From NCBI GenBank assembly GCA_902788365.1, contig CADAJN010000004.1, positions 62,001 through 126,000 of the forward strand: 64,000 nucleotides of DNA. The letters are read 5' to 3'. Source of the DNA: an uncultured Pseudomonadota bacterium (GTDB lineage Bacteria > Pseudomonadota > Alphaproteobacteria > RF32 > CAG-239). The first letter of the stretch is position 1. Every line of letters begins with the position of its first letter. Below, one piece after another: positions 52,822-61,738 of this stretch. A program made the position numbers and the translations under genes. Under the pieces are notes generated by a model that saw nothing but the letters and a program-made list of their open reading frames with translations, ran no database searches and had not been told where the DNA came from.

Positions 52822-54264
52822 ATGTTAAACCCGAAAAATAACGTTGCCTTTTTGCGGGCTGAAGTGTTGAAAAATGTGGCAAAATGCTTTTTGGAAAATA
52901 ATTTGCAAAATGCCGATGATTTACCGACCATTATTGTGCCGGACGATACTAAGCCGTTACGCGGCTCTTTAGAAAAAGACCGTTTGGTGGTTAAACAACA
53001 ATGTTTGGCTGCAATGGGCTGGACACCGTGCGAAGTTGATGAAAATGCCACATTAAAGGAAATGGGGCAAAAAGCGCTTGCACGCACATCTGCCGAAAAA
53101 GCAACAGTTTCGGTTTTGCCTCATGCTTGTGACGCCTGCCCTAAGCAACGTTATACGGTAACCGATATGTGCCATAGCTGTGCCGCACGGCCATGCGAAG
53201 TCAACTGTCCGAAAAAAGCGATTGCGGTAACAGATAAAGCGCATATTAACCAAGATGCTTGTATTAAATGCGGTATTTGTTACAATAACTGCCCATATCA
53301 GGCCATAAATAAAGCGATTGTGCCGTGCGAAGAGGCTTGTCCGGTCGGCGCTATCAGCAAAGATGAAAACGGTGTGGAACACATTGACTACAACAAATGT
53401 ATTTCATGCGGCAAATGTATCCTTTCCTGCCCGTTTGGCGCGATTGCACACAATTCTCAAATGATTGATGTTTTGAATGCGCTTAAAACTTCGTCTCGCA
53501 AAAAAGTAGCCATGTTGGCACCGGCCGTGGTCGGACAATTCGGCAACGATTTGGGTAAAGTGATTACAGCATTCAAAAAATTGGGCTTTGATGAAGTGGT
53601 AGAAGTGGCGCAAGGCGCTGATGTAACTACACGCACCGAAGCAGCAGAATTTATTGAACGCATGAAAGAAGGGGCAAAATTTATGACCACCTCGTGCTGT
53701 CCGGCTTGGGTGGCGGCCGTAGAAAAACACGCACCGGAATTAAAGCCGTTTGTTTCAACGGCCGGTAGCCCGATGTATTATATTGCCGAGATTGTTAAAA
53801 AGGCAGATCCGAACTGTGTGGCCGTATTTGTCGGCCCATGTTTAGCCAAGCGTTTGGAAGCCGAGAAAAATCCGAATGTGGATTATGTGCTGGTGTTTGA
53901 AGAAGCCGAAGCGATGTTGGCGGCAGCCGATATCAATGTGACCACACAAGAAACCGATGCTTTTGCCGTAGAGGCCTCGGGACAAAGTCGGCGTTATCCG
54001 CTTTCGGGCGGCGTAGCCGGTGCTGTAGCCTTTGTGGTTGAAGGCAAAGCTGAATATCGGCCGGAAGCCATTAACGGCTTAAATGCCGAGGCCATCAAAA
54101 AGCTCAAACGCTATGCCGTTACTCCGCCGGCTGATTATAATATGGTGGAAGTAATGTGTTGCGAAGGCGGTTGTATTGCCGGTCCAGGAACCATGTGCAT
54201 GGCCAAAAAAGCAGCATTGATGGTTGAAAATTACGTTAAAGCCAGTCCGGATATAGAGAAATAA
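52822..54264 (+). CDS. [FeFe] hydrogenase, monomeric, group-B-like
   Basis: Reversible H2 enzyme of 480 aa, cytoplasmic. H-cluster motifs: L1 TSCCPAW (290-296), L2 VGPCLAK with Glu346 (337-346) and L3 EVMCCEGGC (443-451), all with the required cysteines. Ferredoxin-type clusters precede it: CDACPKQRYTVTDMCHSC (103-120), CIKCGICYNNC (147-157), CEEAC and CISCGKCILSC (193-203). The L2 GPC and L3 MCC wording fits group B more than group A1. It fits fermentative H2 handling. The maturases HydE, HydF and HydG are not in the window. The adjacent murF starts 1 base after the stop. Confidence 0.93.
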   Translation: MLNPKNNVAFLRAEVLKNVAKCFLENNLQNADDLPTIIVPDDTKPLRGSLEKDRLVVKQQCLAAMGWTPCEVDENATLKEMGQKALARTSAEKATVSVLPHACDACPKQRYTVTDMCHSCAARPCEVNCPKKAIAVTDKAHINQDACIKCGICYNNCPYQAINKAIVPCEEACPVGAISKDENGVEHIDYNKCISCGKCILSCPFGAIAHNSQMIDVLNALKTSSRKKVAMLAPAVVGQFGNDLGKVITAFKKLGFDEVVEVAQGADVTTRTEAAEFIERMKEGAKFMTTSCCPAWVAAVEKHAPELKPFVSTAGSPMYYIAEIVKKADPNCVAVFVGPCLAKRLEAEKNPNVDYVLVFEEAEAMLAAADINVTTQETDAFAVEASGQSRRYPLSGGVAGAVAFVVEGKAEYRPEAINGLNAEAIKKLKRYAVTPPADYNMVEVMCCEGGCIAGPGTMCMAKKAALMVENYVKASPDIEK

Positions 54265-54265
54265 G

Positions 54266-55603
54266 ATGGAAAAAATATCCGCACAAAAATTGGCTGAAAT
54301 TTTGGGTTGTGCGGCGTCGCATAATGCGGCCGTTATTGACCGTATTTCAACCGATAGCAGGCAAATATCCCCGACAACACTTTTTATTGCGCTGAAGGGC
54401 GAACGGTTTGACGGACATGATTTTGTCGCCGATGTGATTAAAAACGATTGTCCGTTAGCTGTGGTGGAACGGAAAATTGACGGCGTGCCGGAGGAAAAAT
54501 TGTTAATTGTGGCCGATACGCTCAAAGCTTATGGTCAAATCGGCGCATATAACCGCAGTTTATACAAAGGCACGGTTATCGGGCTGACCGGCAGTGCAGG
54601 AAAAACCACCACCAAAGAAGAAATTGCATTTTTATTATCGCAATTTGCACCGGTCTATGCCACTAAAGGTAATCATAACAATTTTATCGGAGTGCCGCAA
54701 AGTTTGTGCGAATTGGATATGAACAGCCGCTATGCCGTTATTGAAATGGGTATGAGTGCTAAAGGTGAAATTGCATATTTGACAAGCTTAGTGCAACCTG
54801 ATGTGGCAGTTATTACCAATGTTTATCCGATGCATATTGAATTTTTTGAAAATTTTGAAGGTATAGCCCGTGCTAAGGCCGAGATTTTTCAAGGATTAAC
54901 TTCTGACGGCACAGCGATTATCAATGCTGATACAAATTTTGCCGACATACTTGAAAGTGAAGCCTTAAAATATTGCAATAACATATTGAAATTTGGTAAA
55001 AATATTGATATTGATGCGAATTTTGAAACAGCTCAACCAGGTGAGCAATATGTTTATAATGCTTGGTGCGCGCTGACGGTAGTTAAAGCCCTAGGTCTAG
55101 ACGTTGCCAAAGCAGCGGCGTATGTTAAAGATTTTGGTGCACTGGATGGGCGCGGCAAACAACATCGGCTGAATTTACCGGCCGGAGGCAGCTATACTTT
55201 AATTGACGACAGCTATTCAGGGCAGCCGGAAGCCATGATGTTGGCTATTAAAGCGCTGGAACAAATGCCGATTGAAAACGGCGGACGTAAAATTGCTGTG
55301 TTGGGAAAAATGGCAGAACTCGGCAATACTTCACAAGCACGGCACATTGAAGTCGGACGGCTTTTGGCGCAAACCGGCATAGACATTGTGGTTGGCGTGT
55401 GCGAGGAAATGAAAGATATGTTGGCGCAACTGCCAAAGTCAAAAACACAATATTATTTTGCCGATAAAAACGGCGTTGCCGACTTTTTATTAAATAAACT
55501 CTTGCAAAACGGCGATATTGTGCTTATAAAAGGAGCCAGATATTCGTCAAAATTATATCAAGTGACGGAAGAATTACTGAAAAGCGGGAGCGATAAGCGA
55601 TGA
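54266..55603 (+). CDS. murF: UDP-N-acetylmuramoyl-tripeptide-D-alanyl-D-alanine ligase
   Basis: Adds D-Ala-D-Ala to the UDP-MurNAc-tripeptide in peptidoglycan synthesis. N-terminal substrate domain (DRISTDSRQISPTTLFIALKG), ATP loop GLTGSAGKTTTKE (106-118), the carbamylated-lysine region GNHNNFIGVPQSL and MGMSAKGEIAYLTSLVQPDVAVITNV, and C-terminal ALDGRGKQHRLNLP and DDSYSGQPEAMMLAIK. Length 445 aa is normal. It is away from murG and from any mur cluster. nrdR overlaps its stop by 4 bases (ATGA). Confidence 0.95.
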   Translation: MEKISAQKLAEILGCAASHNAAVIDRISTDSRQISPTTLFIALKGERFDGHDFVADVIKNDCPLAVVERKIDGVPEEKLLIVADTLKAYGQIGAYNRSLYKGTVIGLTGSAGKTTTKEEIAFLLSQFAPVYATKGNHNNFIGVPQSLCELDMNSRYAVIEMGMSAKGEIAYLTSLVQPDVAVITNVYPMHIEFFENFEGIARAKAEIFQGLTSDGTAIINADTNFADILESEALKYCNNILKFGKNIDIDANFETAQPGEQYVYNAWCALTVVKALGLDVAKAAAYVKDFGALDGRGKQHRLNLPAGGSYTLIDDSYSGQPEAMMLAIKALEQMPIENGGRKIAVLGKMAELGNTSQARHIEVGRLLAQTGIDIVVGVCEEMKDMLAQLPKSKTQYYFADKNGVADFLLNKLLQNGDIVLIKGARYSSKLYQVTEELLKSGSDKR

Positions 55604-56097
55604 AGTGCCCTTTTTGCGGATGCGAAGAAACTCAGGTGAAAGATTCACGCAATACCGATGATAACACTTCGGTGCGGCGGCGGCGTGAATGTCCGGAATG
55701 CGGCTCGCGTTTTACCACATTTGAACGCGTGCAATTACGCGAACTGGTAGTGGTTAAGAAAAATGGTGAGCGCACCCTGTTTGACCGCGATAAACTGGCA
55801 AAATCCATCACTTTGGCGGTGCGCAAACGACCGATTTCTGCTGAACGAGTGGAGAAAATTGTCAACTCATTACAGCGCCGCTTTGAAAGCTCGGGCGAAA
55901 ACGAAATCAGCACCGAGCAAATCGGAGAAAGCGTGATGGACGCACTGTCGCGACTTGATAACATTGCTTATATTCGTTTTGCCTCGGTATATAAAGATTT
56001 TCGCAACTTGCAAGATTTAAACGATTTTGTGGCAACGATTGAAAAACTGGCTACGCCGCAAAATGAACCGGAAATAAAGGAAGATAAAAATGACTAA
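55600..56097 (+). CDS. nrdR: Ribonucleotide-reductase repressor NrdR
   Basis: Zinc-finger/ATP-cone repressor that shuts off nrd genes when nucleotide pools are high. Zinc cysteines Cys3, Cys6, Cys31 and Cys34; DSRNTDDNTSVRRRRECPECG is the hallmark; the ATP-cone follows from about residue 49 (VVVKKNGERTLFDRDKL). Length 165 aa is normal. It shares an ATGA overlap with murF and overlaps nusB by 8 bases. Confidence 0.96.
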   Translation: MKCPFCGCEETQVKDSRNTDDNTSVRRRRECPECGSRFTTFERVQLRELVVVKKNGERTLFDRDKLAKSITLAVRKRPISAERVEKIVNSLQRRFESSGENEISTEQIGESVMDALSRLDNIAYIRFASVYKDFRNLQDLNDFVATIEKLATPQNEPEIKEDKND

Positions 56098-56578
56098 ATT
56101 CGTATCACCTAAAATTAAAATGAAATCAGGTGCCAGATTGGCTGCCGTGCAAGCTAATTATATGATTGCGTTTGGCGGATTGCCGGTAGATGAAGTGATT
56201 GAAGATTTTGTTTCGGGCAAGGTTGGGCGCGTGGCAATTGATAATCAGGACAGCGAAGATAACGAACAATTTGTTGAACTGGGCCCGATTGACAGCGAAT
56301 ATTTTGAAAAACTGGTGCGCGGCGCACAAAGCAAAAAAGAAGATTTGGAAAAATCACTTAATATGTTTTTGCACGGCGAATGGGGTTATGAGAAAATGAA
56401 CGGCACGATGCAGGCTCTGCTTTTAAGTGCAGTATATGAACTGACCAACACTCATGATATTGACACCAAAGTGCTGATTCAGGAATATGTGGATTTGGCC
56501 TATGCCTTTTTTAATAAGAATGAGCCGAAAATGGTCAACGCCGTTTTGGATCAGATTGCACATGCCGTGAGGGATTAA
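56090..56578 (+). CDS. nusB: Transcription antitermination factor NusB
   Basis: Helical protein that binds boxA RNA with S10 for antitermination and ribosomal RNA synthesis. KSGARLAAVQANYMIAF and the C-terminal TKVLIQEYVDLAYAFFNKNEPKMVNAVLDQIAH are family landmarks. Length 162 aa is normal, the middle carries a somewhat acidic insert (DNQDSEDNEQFVELG). It lies between nrdR (8-base overlap) and def (3-base gap). Confidence 0.92.
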   Translation: MTKFVSPKIKMKSGARLAAVQANYMIAFGGLPVDEVIEDFVSGKVGRVAIDNQDSEDNEQFVELGPIDSEYFEKLVRGAQSKKEDLEKSLNMFLHGEWGYEKMNGTMQALLLSAVYELTNTHDIDTKVLIQEYVDLAYAFFNKNEPKMVNAVLDQIAHAVRD

Positions 56579-56581
56579 ACA

Positions 56582-57112
56582 ATGGCGATTTTGAAACTAC
56601 ATACCTACCCGGACGAAGTTTTACGGCAAAAATGCCAAAAGGTAGCGGCTGTTGATGATAATATGCGTCGTTTTTTGGACGATATGCTGGAAACAATGTA
56701 TGCCGATAAGGGGTGCGGTTTGGCGGCTCCGCAAGTTGGCGTGACACAACGAGTGATTGTTTTAGATCCAAACCCGAGCGATGACGATTTAAGTGCCAGA
56801 CAGCCGATGTATTTGGTTAATCCGGAAATTATCTGGCACTCGGAAGAAACCGTGTTATTTAATGAGGGTTGCTTGTCGTTACCGGAACAACGTGCCGAAG
56901 TTGAACGCTTTGAGCGTGTGCGTGTGCGTTTTTTGGATTATGCCGGTGAAGAGCGCGAGATTTTGGCCGATGATTTGTTGGCTATTATTTTGCAACACGA
57001 AATTGACCATTTGGACGGTATTTTATATATTGACCACATCAGCCGCTTAAAACGCACGCGGTTGTTGCATAAATTGGCAAAATATAACGACGAACACGCC
57101 AAAAAAGCTTAG
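56582..57112 (+). CDS. def: Peptide deformylase
   Basis: Removes the N-formyl group from new proteins. Motif 1 GCGLAAPQVG (44-53), motif 2 EGCLSLP with metal Cys97, motif 3 QHEIDHLDG with His139, Glu140 and His143. Length 176 aa is normal. It is the last gene of murF-nrdR-nusB-def, whose gaps and overlaps indicate one operon. It ends 8 bases from a convergent gene. Confidence 0.96.
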   Translation: MAILKLHTYPDEVLRQKCQKVAAVDDNMRRFLDDMLETMYADKGCGLAAPQVGVTQRVIVLDPNPSDDDLSARQPMYLVNPEIIWHSEETVLFNEGCLSLPEQRAEVERFERVRVRFLDYAGEEREILADDLLAIILQHEIDHLDGILYIDHISRLKRTRLLHKLAKYNDEHAKKA

Positions 57113-57120
57113 TAATTTTA

Positions 57121-57690
57121 TTACAATGTTGTTAATGCATCTATTTTTTGTTTGGCTTCATTTAAAAGCGATTCTACATCATTACCTTTTACATCAAGTC
57201 CTTCGGCCTTAATCAGTGTAATATCTTCAATACCATACAGATTGCGGCACAGTGCCTCAATGTATTTAAACCCGTAATCATCCGGCATATAGCCACCTTT
57301 GGTGGTAACATAATAAAGTTTTTTGGCGCGACACAGCGGCTCAATTTTTCCTGCAGACGAATATTGAAACACAATTTTATTCACATTAACATGCTCAATA
57401 AACACTTTTAGCACCGACGGAAATGATAAATCCCAAAACGGAGCGGATATAACAATCATATCGGCGGCGGCAAAGGTGCGCGCCAAAGCAAACATTTCAT
57501 CATCATATATCTGTTCGGATATTAAATATTCACGGCGTTCCAAATCTGCGTTACTCAGCGGCGTTAAATCCAATGTTGCCAAATTTAATTTTGTAATTTT
57601 ATCCGGCTTGATACGACTGATAAGATAGTCTGCCAAAACATCAGTGCGTGATTGAGGCCGCACACAAGCATTAATATACAACAAATTCAT
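57121..57690 (-). CDS. Flavodoxin-fold NAD(P)H oxidoreductase (AzoR/NQO-like)
   Basis: Probable FMN protein of 189 aa. The N-terminus (NLLYINACVRPQSRTDVLADYL) is the flavodoxin-2 phosphate loop region, followed by ADMIVISAPFWDLSFPSVLKVFIEHV, the conserved AP-x-W-x-x-x-P-x-x-L-K motif of AzoR and NQO relatives, and LYYVTTKGGYMP. The exact substrate is unknown. A GTG just before the ATG is also possible; GGAGTAAC supports ATG 57690. Confidence 0.85.
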   Translation of the reverse strand: MNLLYINACVRPQSRTDVLADYLISRIKPDKITKLNLATLDLTPLSNADLERREYLISEQIYDDEMFALARTFAAADMIVISAPFWDLSFPSVLKVFIEHVNVNKIVFQYSSAGKIEPLCRAKKLYYVTTKGGYMPDDYGFKYIEALCRNLYGIEDITLIKAEGLDVKGNDVESLLNEAKQKIDALTTL

Positions 57691-57768
57691 CACGTTACTC
57701 CTTTTTATATCAACGCAGAATATTTATGCGCATTTTTTGTCTTTACAAGTTTGCGTTGCAATGACATA

Positions 57769-59073
57769 TCAATATTTTTTGCCGATGCGTTGATAGTTAA
57801 ACCCCAAATCTGTCGCTTTAGAACCGTCCAGCATATTGCGGAAATCAAGCAAAATTTTATGCTTCATCTGCTGAGCCAATTTTGCCAAATCTGCTGCGGC
57901 AAACTGCGGCCATTCGGTTAAAATGACCAGAACATCGGCATTTTGCGCCGCCGTATACATATCCGGAGCATAGGCAATTTTATCGCCCAAAAGCATACGC
58001 GCATTTGCCATAGCTTGCGGATCATAAGCCGTTATGTGCGCCTGATATTTAAGTAACTCGGCAATAATTTCCATGGCCGGACTTTGGCGGCAATCGTCGG
58101 TGCCGTTTTTAAACGCCAAGCCCCACACGGCGATTTTGGCCTGCGGCATATCTTTGACCGCCGCCAACACACGCTCAGCCATACGAACTTTGCGCTGTGT
58201 ATTGCCGGAAATTGTTGTTTCTATCAGCTCAAGCGGAGATTTAAACTGGCGTCCCATATACGCCATTGCCATTGTATCTTTAGGAAAACAGCTGCCACCG
58301 AAACCGATACCAGCGTTCAAAAAACGCGAACCGATGCGAGCATCCAAACCCATACCGCGCGCCACTTCAGCCACATCGGCACCGGCCTTTTCGCAAAAGT
58401 CGGCCATTTCATTGATATAGTGAATCTTCATTGCCAAAAAGGCATTTGACGCATATTTAATGGTTTCGCTGGAACGGCGCGAGACCTGTAAAATTTTGGT
58501 TTTGTCGGCAAACGGTTTATAAAGTTTTTGCATAACTGCGGCGGCTTGCGGCGAATTTGTGCCAATAACAATGCGATCGGGATGGAAAAAGTCGTGCAAA
58601 GCGAAGCCTTCACGCAGAAATTCCGGTAGTGAAATGACATCAAATCGGGCTGTCGGATTATGGGTGCGGATAATTTCTTCAACCTTATCGCCGGTGCCGA
58701 CCGGAACCGTTGATTTTGTAGCTACCACGGTATAATTCGTCAGGTGTTCGGCCAATTCTGCCGCAGCGGCATAAATATATTGCAAATCGGCCTCATGAGT
58801 AACCGGATGCGGCGGTGTGCCGACGGCAATAATCACAATATCAGCACCGGATACGGCCTGTTGCATGGAGCAAGTGAAACTCAATCGGCCGGCTGTGCGA
58901 TTTCTTTCAAACATTTCAGCCAGACCATCTTCATAAATGGTCAATTGACCGGCATTTAAGCTGTCTATTTTAGCCTGAATTTTATCAACGCAAACCACCT
59001 GATGTCCGAGATTGGCCAAGCCGACACCGGTTGGTAACCCGACATATCCCGTGCCGATAATTCCTATTTTCAT
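57769..59073 (-). CDS. ugd: UDP-glucose 6-dehydrogenase
   Basis: Oxidises UDP-glucose to UDP-glucuronate with two NAD. Rossmann start IGTGYVGLPTGVGLANLGH, VGTPP, TVPVGTG, PEFLREG (Glu151), NAFLAMKIHYINEMADFCE and the catalytic Cys262 in FGGSCFPKD. Length 434 aa is normal. UDP-glucose would come from GalU (31525-32412). The product may feed capsule or lipid A sugars; no glycosyltransferase is next to it. Confidence 0.95.
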   Translation of the reverse strand: MKIGIIGTGYVGLPTGVGLANLGHQVVCVDKIQAKIDSLNAGQLTIYEDGLAEMFERNRTAGRLSFTCSMQQAVSGADIVIIAVGTPPHPVTHEADLQYIYAAAAELAEHLTNYTVVATKSTVPVGTGDKVEEIIRTHNPTARFDVISLPEFLREGFALHDFFHPDRIVIGTNSPQAAAVMQKLYKPFADKTKILQVSRRSSETIKYASNAFLAMKIHYINEMADFCEKAGADVAEVARGMGLDARIGSRFLNAGIGFGGSCFPKDTMAMAYMGRQFKSPLELIETTISGNTQRKVRMAERVLAAVKDMPQAKIAVWGLAFKNGTDDCRQSPAMEIIAELLKYQAHITAYDPQAMANARMLLGDKIAYAPDMYTAAQNADVLVILTEWPQFAAADLAKLAQQMKHKILLDFRNMLDGSKATDLGFNYQRIGKKY

Positions 59074-59448
59074 ATTGTCCCCTATTGCTGTTTTTAGTTG
59101 TGCTCATTATGGCATAGATAAATCAAAAATAAACAACTTCCGCCACTTATCCCCCGATACCGTTTTGTGCAAAAATTGTGCAACTTTACACTTTCTCTAA
59201 CCGATGCACTTCCGTCTTCTTGATAAAATTTACTTTCTTTATCTTTTCAGTAGAAAATTTTATCTTCGGTCACTTGTTCCCATCAGCTCGCTACGGGACA
59301 TTATCACTTCCTTGCTTGCTGGGGAACTTCGCCCGTCGCGAGAAAAACAACATTTTGAGGTTATTTTTCTCTCTCCGGCTCTCGCTTGTAGTCGAACAAC
59401 TTTTGACCGCGGCCGACGTTCGGCTTGGTTCGGTCCGACCTTACTGAT
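59074..59448. other. Gene-free region downstream of tRNA-Met
   Basis: About 375 bases with no supported gene. It contains an inverted partial copy of the tRNA-Met T-arm (59425-59440, TTGGTTCGGTCCGACC against TTGGTTCGAATCCGACC in the tRNA sense) and an AT-rich palindrome with arms near 59220-59232 and 59250-59265. Open frames seen on the plus strand over this stretch are antisense-of-tRNA artefacts. Confidence 0.6.
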
Positions 59449-59479
59449 AAAAAAAACCTGCCCAAAAGGACAGGTTTTT
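59449..59479 (-). terminator. Intrinsic terminator after tRNA-Met
   Basis: Minus strand: ACCTGTCC and GGGCAGGT with one mismatch and a 4-base loop, followed by eight T residues. Confidence 0.85.
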
Positions 59480-59486
59480 ATTTATC

Positions 59487-59563
59487 TGGTAGCGAGGGTC
59501 GGATTCGAACCAACGACACGCGGATTATGATTCCGCTGCTCTAACCAACTGAGCTACCCCGCC
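59487..59563 (-). tRNA. tRNA-Met (CAU anticodon, elongator)
   Basis: A 77-base tRNA with encoded CCA on the minus strand. The anticodon stem-loop is GCGGA-ATCATAA-TCCGC giving CAT; acceptor GGCGGGG. It lacks the C-A mismatch and GGG/CCC anticodon stem of an initiator, and its sequence closely follows the common alphaproteobacterial elongator tRNA-Met. Confidence 0.92.
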
Positions 59564-59576
59564 AAAATCAAAATGA

Positions 59577-59605
59577 TTATTACTATGTTTATTTTTGCTT
59601 GTCAA
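59577..59605 (-). promoter_or_regulatory. Promoter for tRNA-Met
   Basis: Minus strand TTGACA (59605-59600) and TAATAA (59582-59577) with a 17-base spacer, close to consensus, 13 bases before the tRNA. Confidence 0.8.
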
Positions 59606-59627
59606 TATCTATTTTTGCGTTTTGTGA

Positions 59628-60578
59628 TTATTTTTTATTTTTGCGACGGGCAAGGCTCAATTCATACACAAATAACACTATACCCGAAACAATCAGCGGC
59701 AACAAATAATAGATAATCCGATACATAACCAGAATGGCAAACAGGGTCGCTTGGTTTTCATCTTCCGGCATTAAGTTCGTAAATACCAGCTCAAAAACAC
59801 CCAAGCCGCCCGGGACTTGACTGTAAACACCCAAAACCTGCGCCACGATAAACGCACCGATAAAGGTTAAAAACGGAATATCCACATAGCTTTCCATTAC
59901 AAAATAAAGCACCAGTGAGGCCATCAAGATATCGGCACTGCCGATAATCATTTGTGCCACCGCCATTTTAACGCTCGGCGCATCAAACTCAATCTCTTTA
60001 ATCACTATCGGCTTTTTATAATAAGCGCAACCCCACAAATAAAACGCCAAACCACCGACCGAAAAAATCATCAACCCCCAATTAACTAACGGCGACGATA
60101 CTGCGGCCAGCAGATGCCCCGGTGAGCACATAAAACCGACAATTACCAAAAAAAAGCATGCCACCAAATATGTAAAACCGGAAAACGTGACCATTTTAAC
60201 GATTTCGGAGGCTTGAACGCGCCATCTGGTATATAACCGATAGCGAATCGCCCCACCGGAAACAATGGCATGGCCGGCGTTATTGCTGACCGTAAATCCG
60301 ATAAAACCGGCAAAAATCCACTTCCATGTCGCCAATTTATGCTTAATATATTTCAGTGCCAAAAAATCATACGATGAAAGTGCCATATAGCCGCAAAATG
60401 AAGCAATGCACGCATATATAATGTTTTTATTCGGCACGGCTATAATGGCATCTTCTATTTCTTGCAACGTATATTTAGCCAGTTGGTGATAAATCATAAA
60501 CGCCGCCAAGCCGAAGAAAAACAGCCCCGACCACGAAATTATTTTTTTCAACAACCTTTTTTTATTGATTTTCCGCAT
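59628..60578 (-). CDS. YbhN/UPF0104 membrane protein (MprF-type flippase domain)
   Basis: A 316-aa integral membrane protein with eight or so helices. Landmarks: FTVSNNAGHAIVSGGAIRYRLYTRW, and GVYSQVPGGLGVFELVF, the conserved motifs of the LPG-synthase membrane domain family (YbhN, the N-terminal flippase part of MprF). No synthase domain is attached. Related proteins are thought to move lipids across the inner membrane, so a lipid-flipping role is inference. Its start overlaps the Sel1 gene by 17 bases. Confidence 0.85.
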   Translation of the reverse strand: MRKINKKRLLKKIISWSGLFFFGLAAFMIYHQLAKYTLQEIEDAIIAVPNKNIIYACIASFCGYMALSSYDFLALKYIKHKLATWKWIFAGFIGFTVSNNAGHAIVSGGAIRYRLYTRWRVQASEIVKMVTFSGFTYLVACFFLVIVGFMCSPGHLLAAVSSPLVNWGLMIFSVGGLAFYLWGCAYYKKPIVIKEIEFDAPSVKMAVAQMIIGSADILMASLVLYFVMESYVDIPFLTFIGAFIVAQVLGVYSQVPGGLGVFELVFTNLMPEDENQATLFAILVMYRIIYYLLPLIVSGIVLFVYELSLARRKNKK

Positions 60579-61713
60579 TCTGTTTCACCATATTATTATC
60601 AATATAATGCCGAATTGATGTGCCAAACGTTTGCCGCACATACGTTGTCAGCTCTGACGGTGCAGCTTGATATTGCTGAGCCATTTCTTGCGCCTGTACC
60701 AATTCCTGTAATTGCATTTTTTTACCGATTTCGTCGCGTTTTTCCTCTGCTTGAGGAATATTTTGCGAAGCGGCAATATTATACAACGCATGTGCCATCA
60801 ATTTATTTGGCATAGAAATCCTAGCGTCGGTATATACTTTTGCTAAAATCATAAATGCCTCGGTATTTCCCTGTGCGACAGCACCTTTAAGCGCGGAAAT
60901 AGCTTTTTGATAATTCTGCACCGTGCCGTAACCGCTGATATACATATCTGCCAACACCACTTGTGCTTCGTCAAGTCTTGCATCATCCACAGCCACCGAG
61001 CGAACCAACTTAAAAGCTTCGGCATAATCTTGTGGCACGACAAAACCGCGATAATATGCATACCCCAACATAAAACGTGCAATTTTATTGCCTTTTGTCG
61101 CCGCCTTTTGAAACAATTTCATGGCTTTATGATTGCGAGCCATATCTTTGGTTCCGCCGGTCAAATAAATAAACGCCAAATTAACCGCTGCATCATCATT
61201 GCCCAACTCGGCCGCCTTTTCAAACAACGCCAGCGCTTTTTTCGGACTTTTTTTAGTGCCGATTCCGCTGAAATATAAGCTGCCCAAATTATTCATGGCT
61301 ATTGCATCATTTTGCGCAGCAGCCATGCTGTAATATTTGAAGGCTAAATCATAATCCGCCTTAACCCCGTTTGTCCCATATAAATACATATAAGCCAAAT
61401 TCATCTGGTCTTCCAAGCTACCCTCTTCGGCCAAACGTGTGCTACGCTCTAAAAATGTTTCTTTGGTGCCTTCTTCTGTTTCCACTTCATCATCGGCGGA
61501 AAAAAACAGAGACAAAGGCTTGGTTATGACTGAAACAAAAGACGCTATTTTATCATTTTCAACCGGCTTATCCTCAGACGAGGCAGTCTCATTGATCTCA
61601 CCTCCCAACGAAGAACCAAGCAACATATCTTCTTCCATGACTTCCGCGGCACTAACAACTGATACCTGCCCGAACACCAGACACAAGCAAAGAAAATATA
61701 CAACCTTAGTCAT
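60562..61713 (-). CDS. Secreted Sel1-like repeat protein
   Basis: A 383-aa protein with a signal peptide (residues 1-22) and an acidic linker. From residue about 90 to 330 there are six or so Sel1 repeats of about 36 residues (for example EGSLEDQMNLAYMYLYGTNGVKADYDLAFKYYSMAAAQ and NDAIAMNNLGSLYFSGIG). Such repeats bind partner proteins in envelope complexes. No enzymatic motif. It is followed by the YbhN-like gene with a 17-base overlap. Confidence 0.85.
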   Translation of the reverse strand: MTKVVYFLCLCLVFGQVSVVSAAEVMEEDMLLGSSLGGEINETASSEDKPVENDKIASFVSVITKPLSLFFSADDEVETEEGTKETFLERSTRLAEEGSLEDQMNLAYMYLYGTNGVKADYDLAFKYYSMAAAQNDAIAMNNLGSLYFSGIGTKKSPKKALALFEKAAELGNDDAAVNLAFIYLTGGTKDMARNHKAMKLFQKAATKGNKIARFMLGYAYYRGFVVPQDYAEAFKLVRSVAVDDARLDEAQVVLADMYISGYGTVQNYQKAISALKGAVAQGNTEAFMILAKVYTDARISMPNKLMAHALYNIAASQNIPQAEEKRDEIGKKMQLQELVQAQEMAQQYQAAPSELTTYVRQTFGTSIRHYIDNNMVKQNAENQ

Positions 61714-61738
61714 AAATTCAACCTCATTTGTTACAAAA

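Noticed and set aside
59204-59530. Plus-strand open frames of 62-108 codons in the region behind tRNA-Met
   Set aside because: They end in VARVGFEPTTRGL, the antisense of tRNA-Met; codon use is unlike the genes here.
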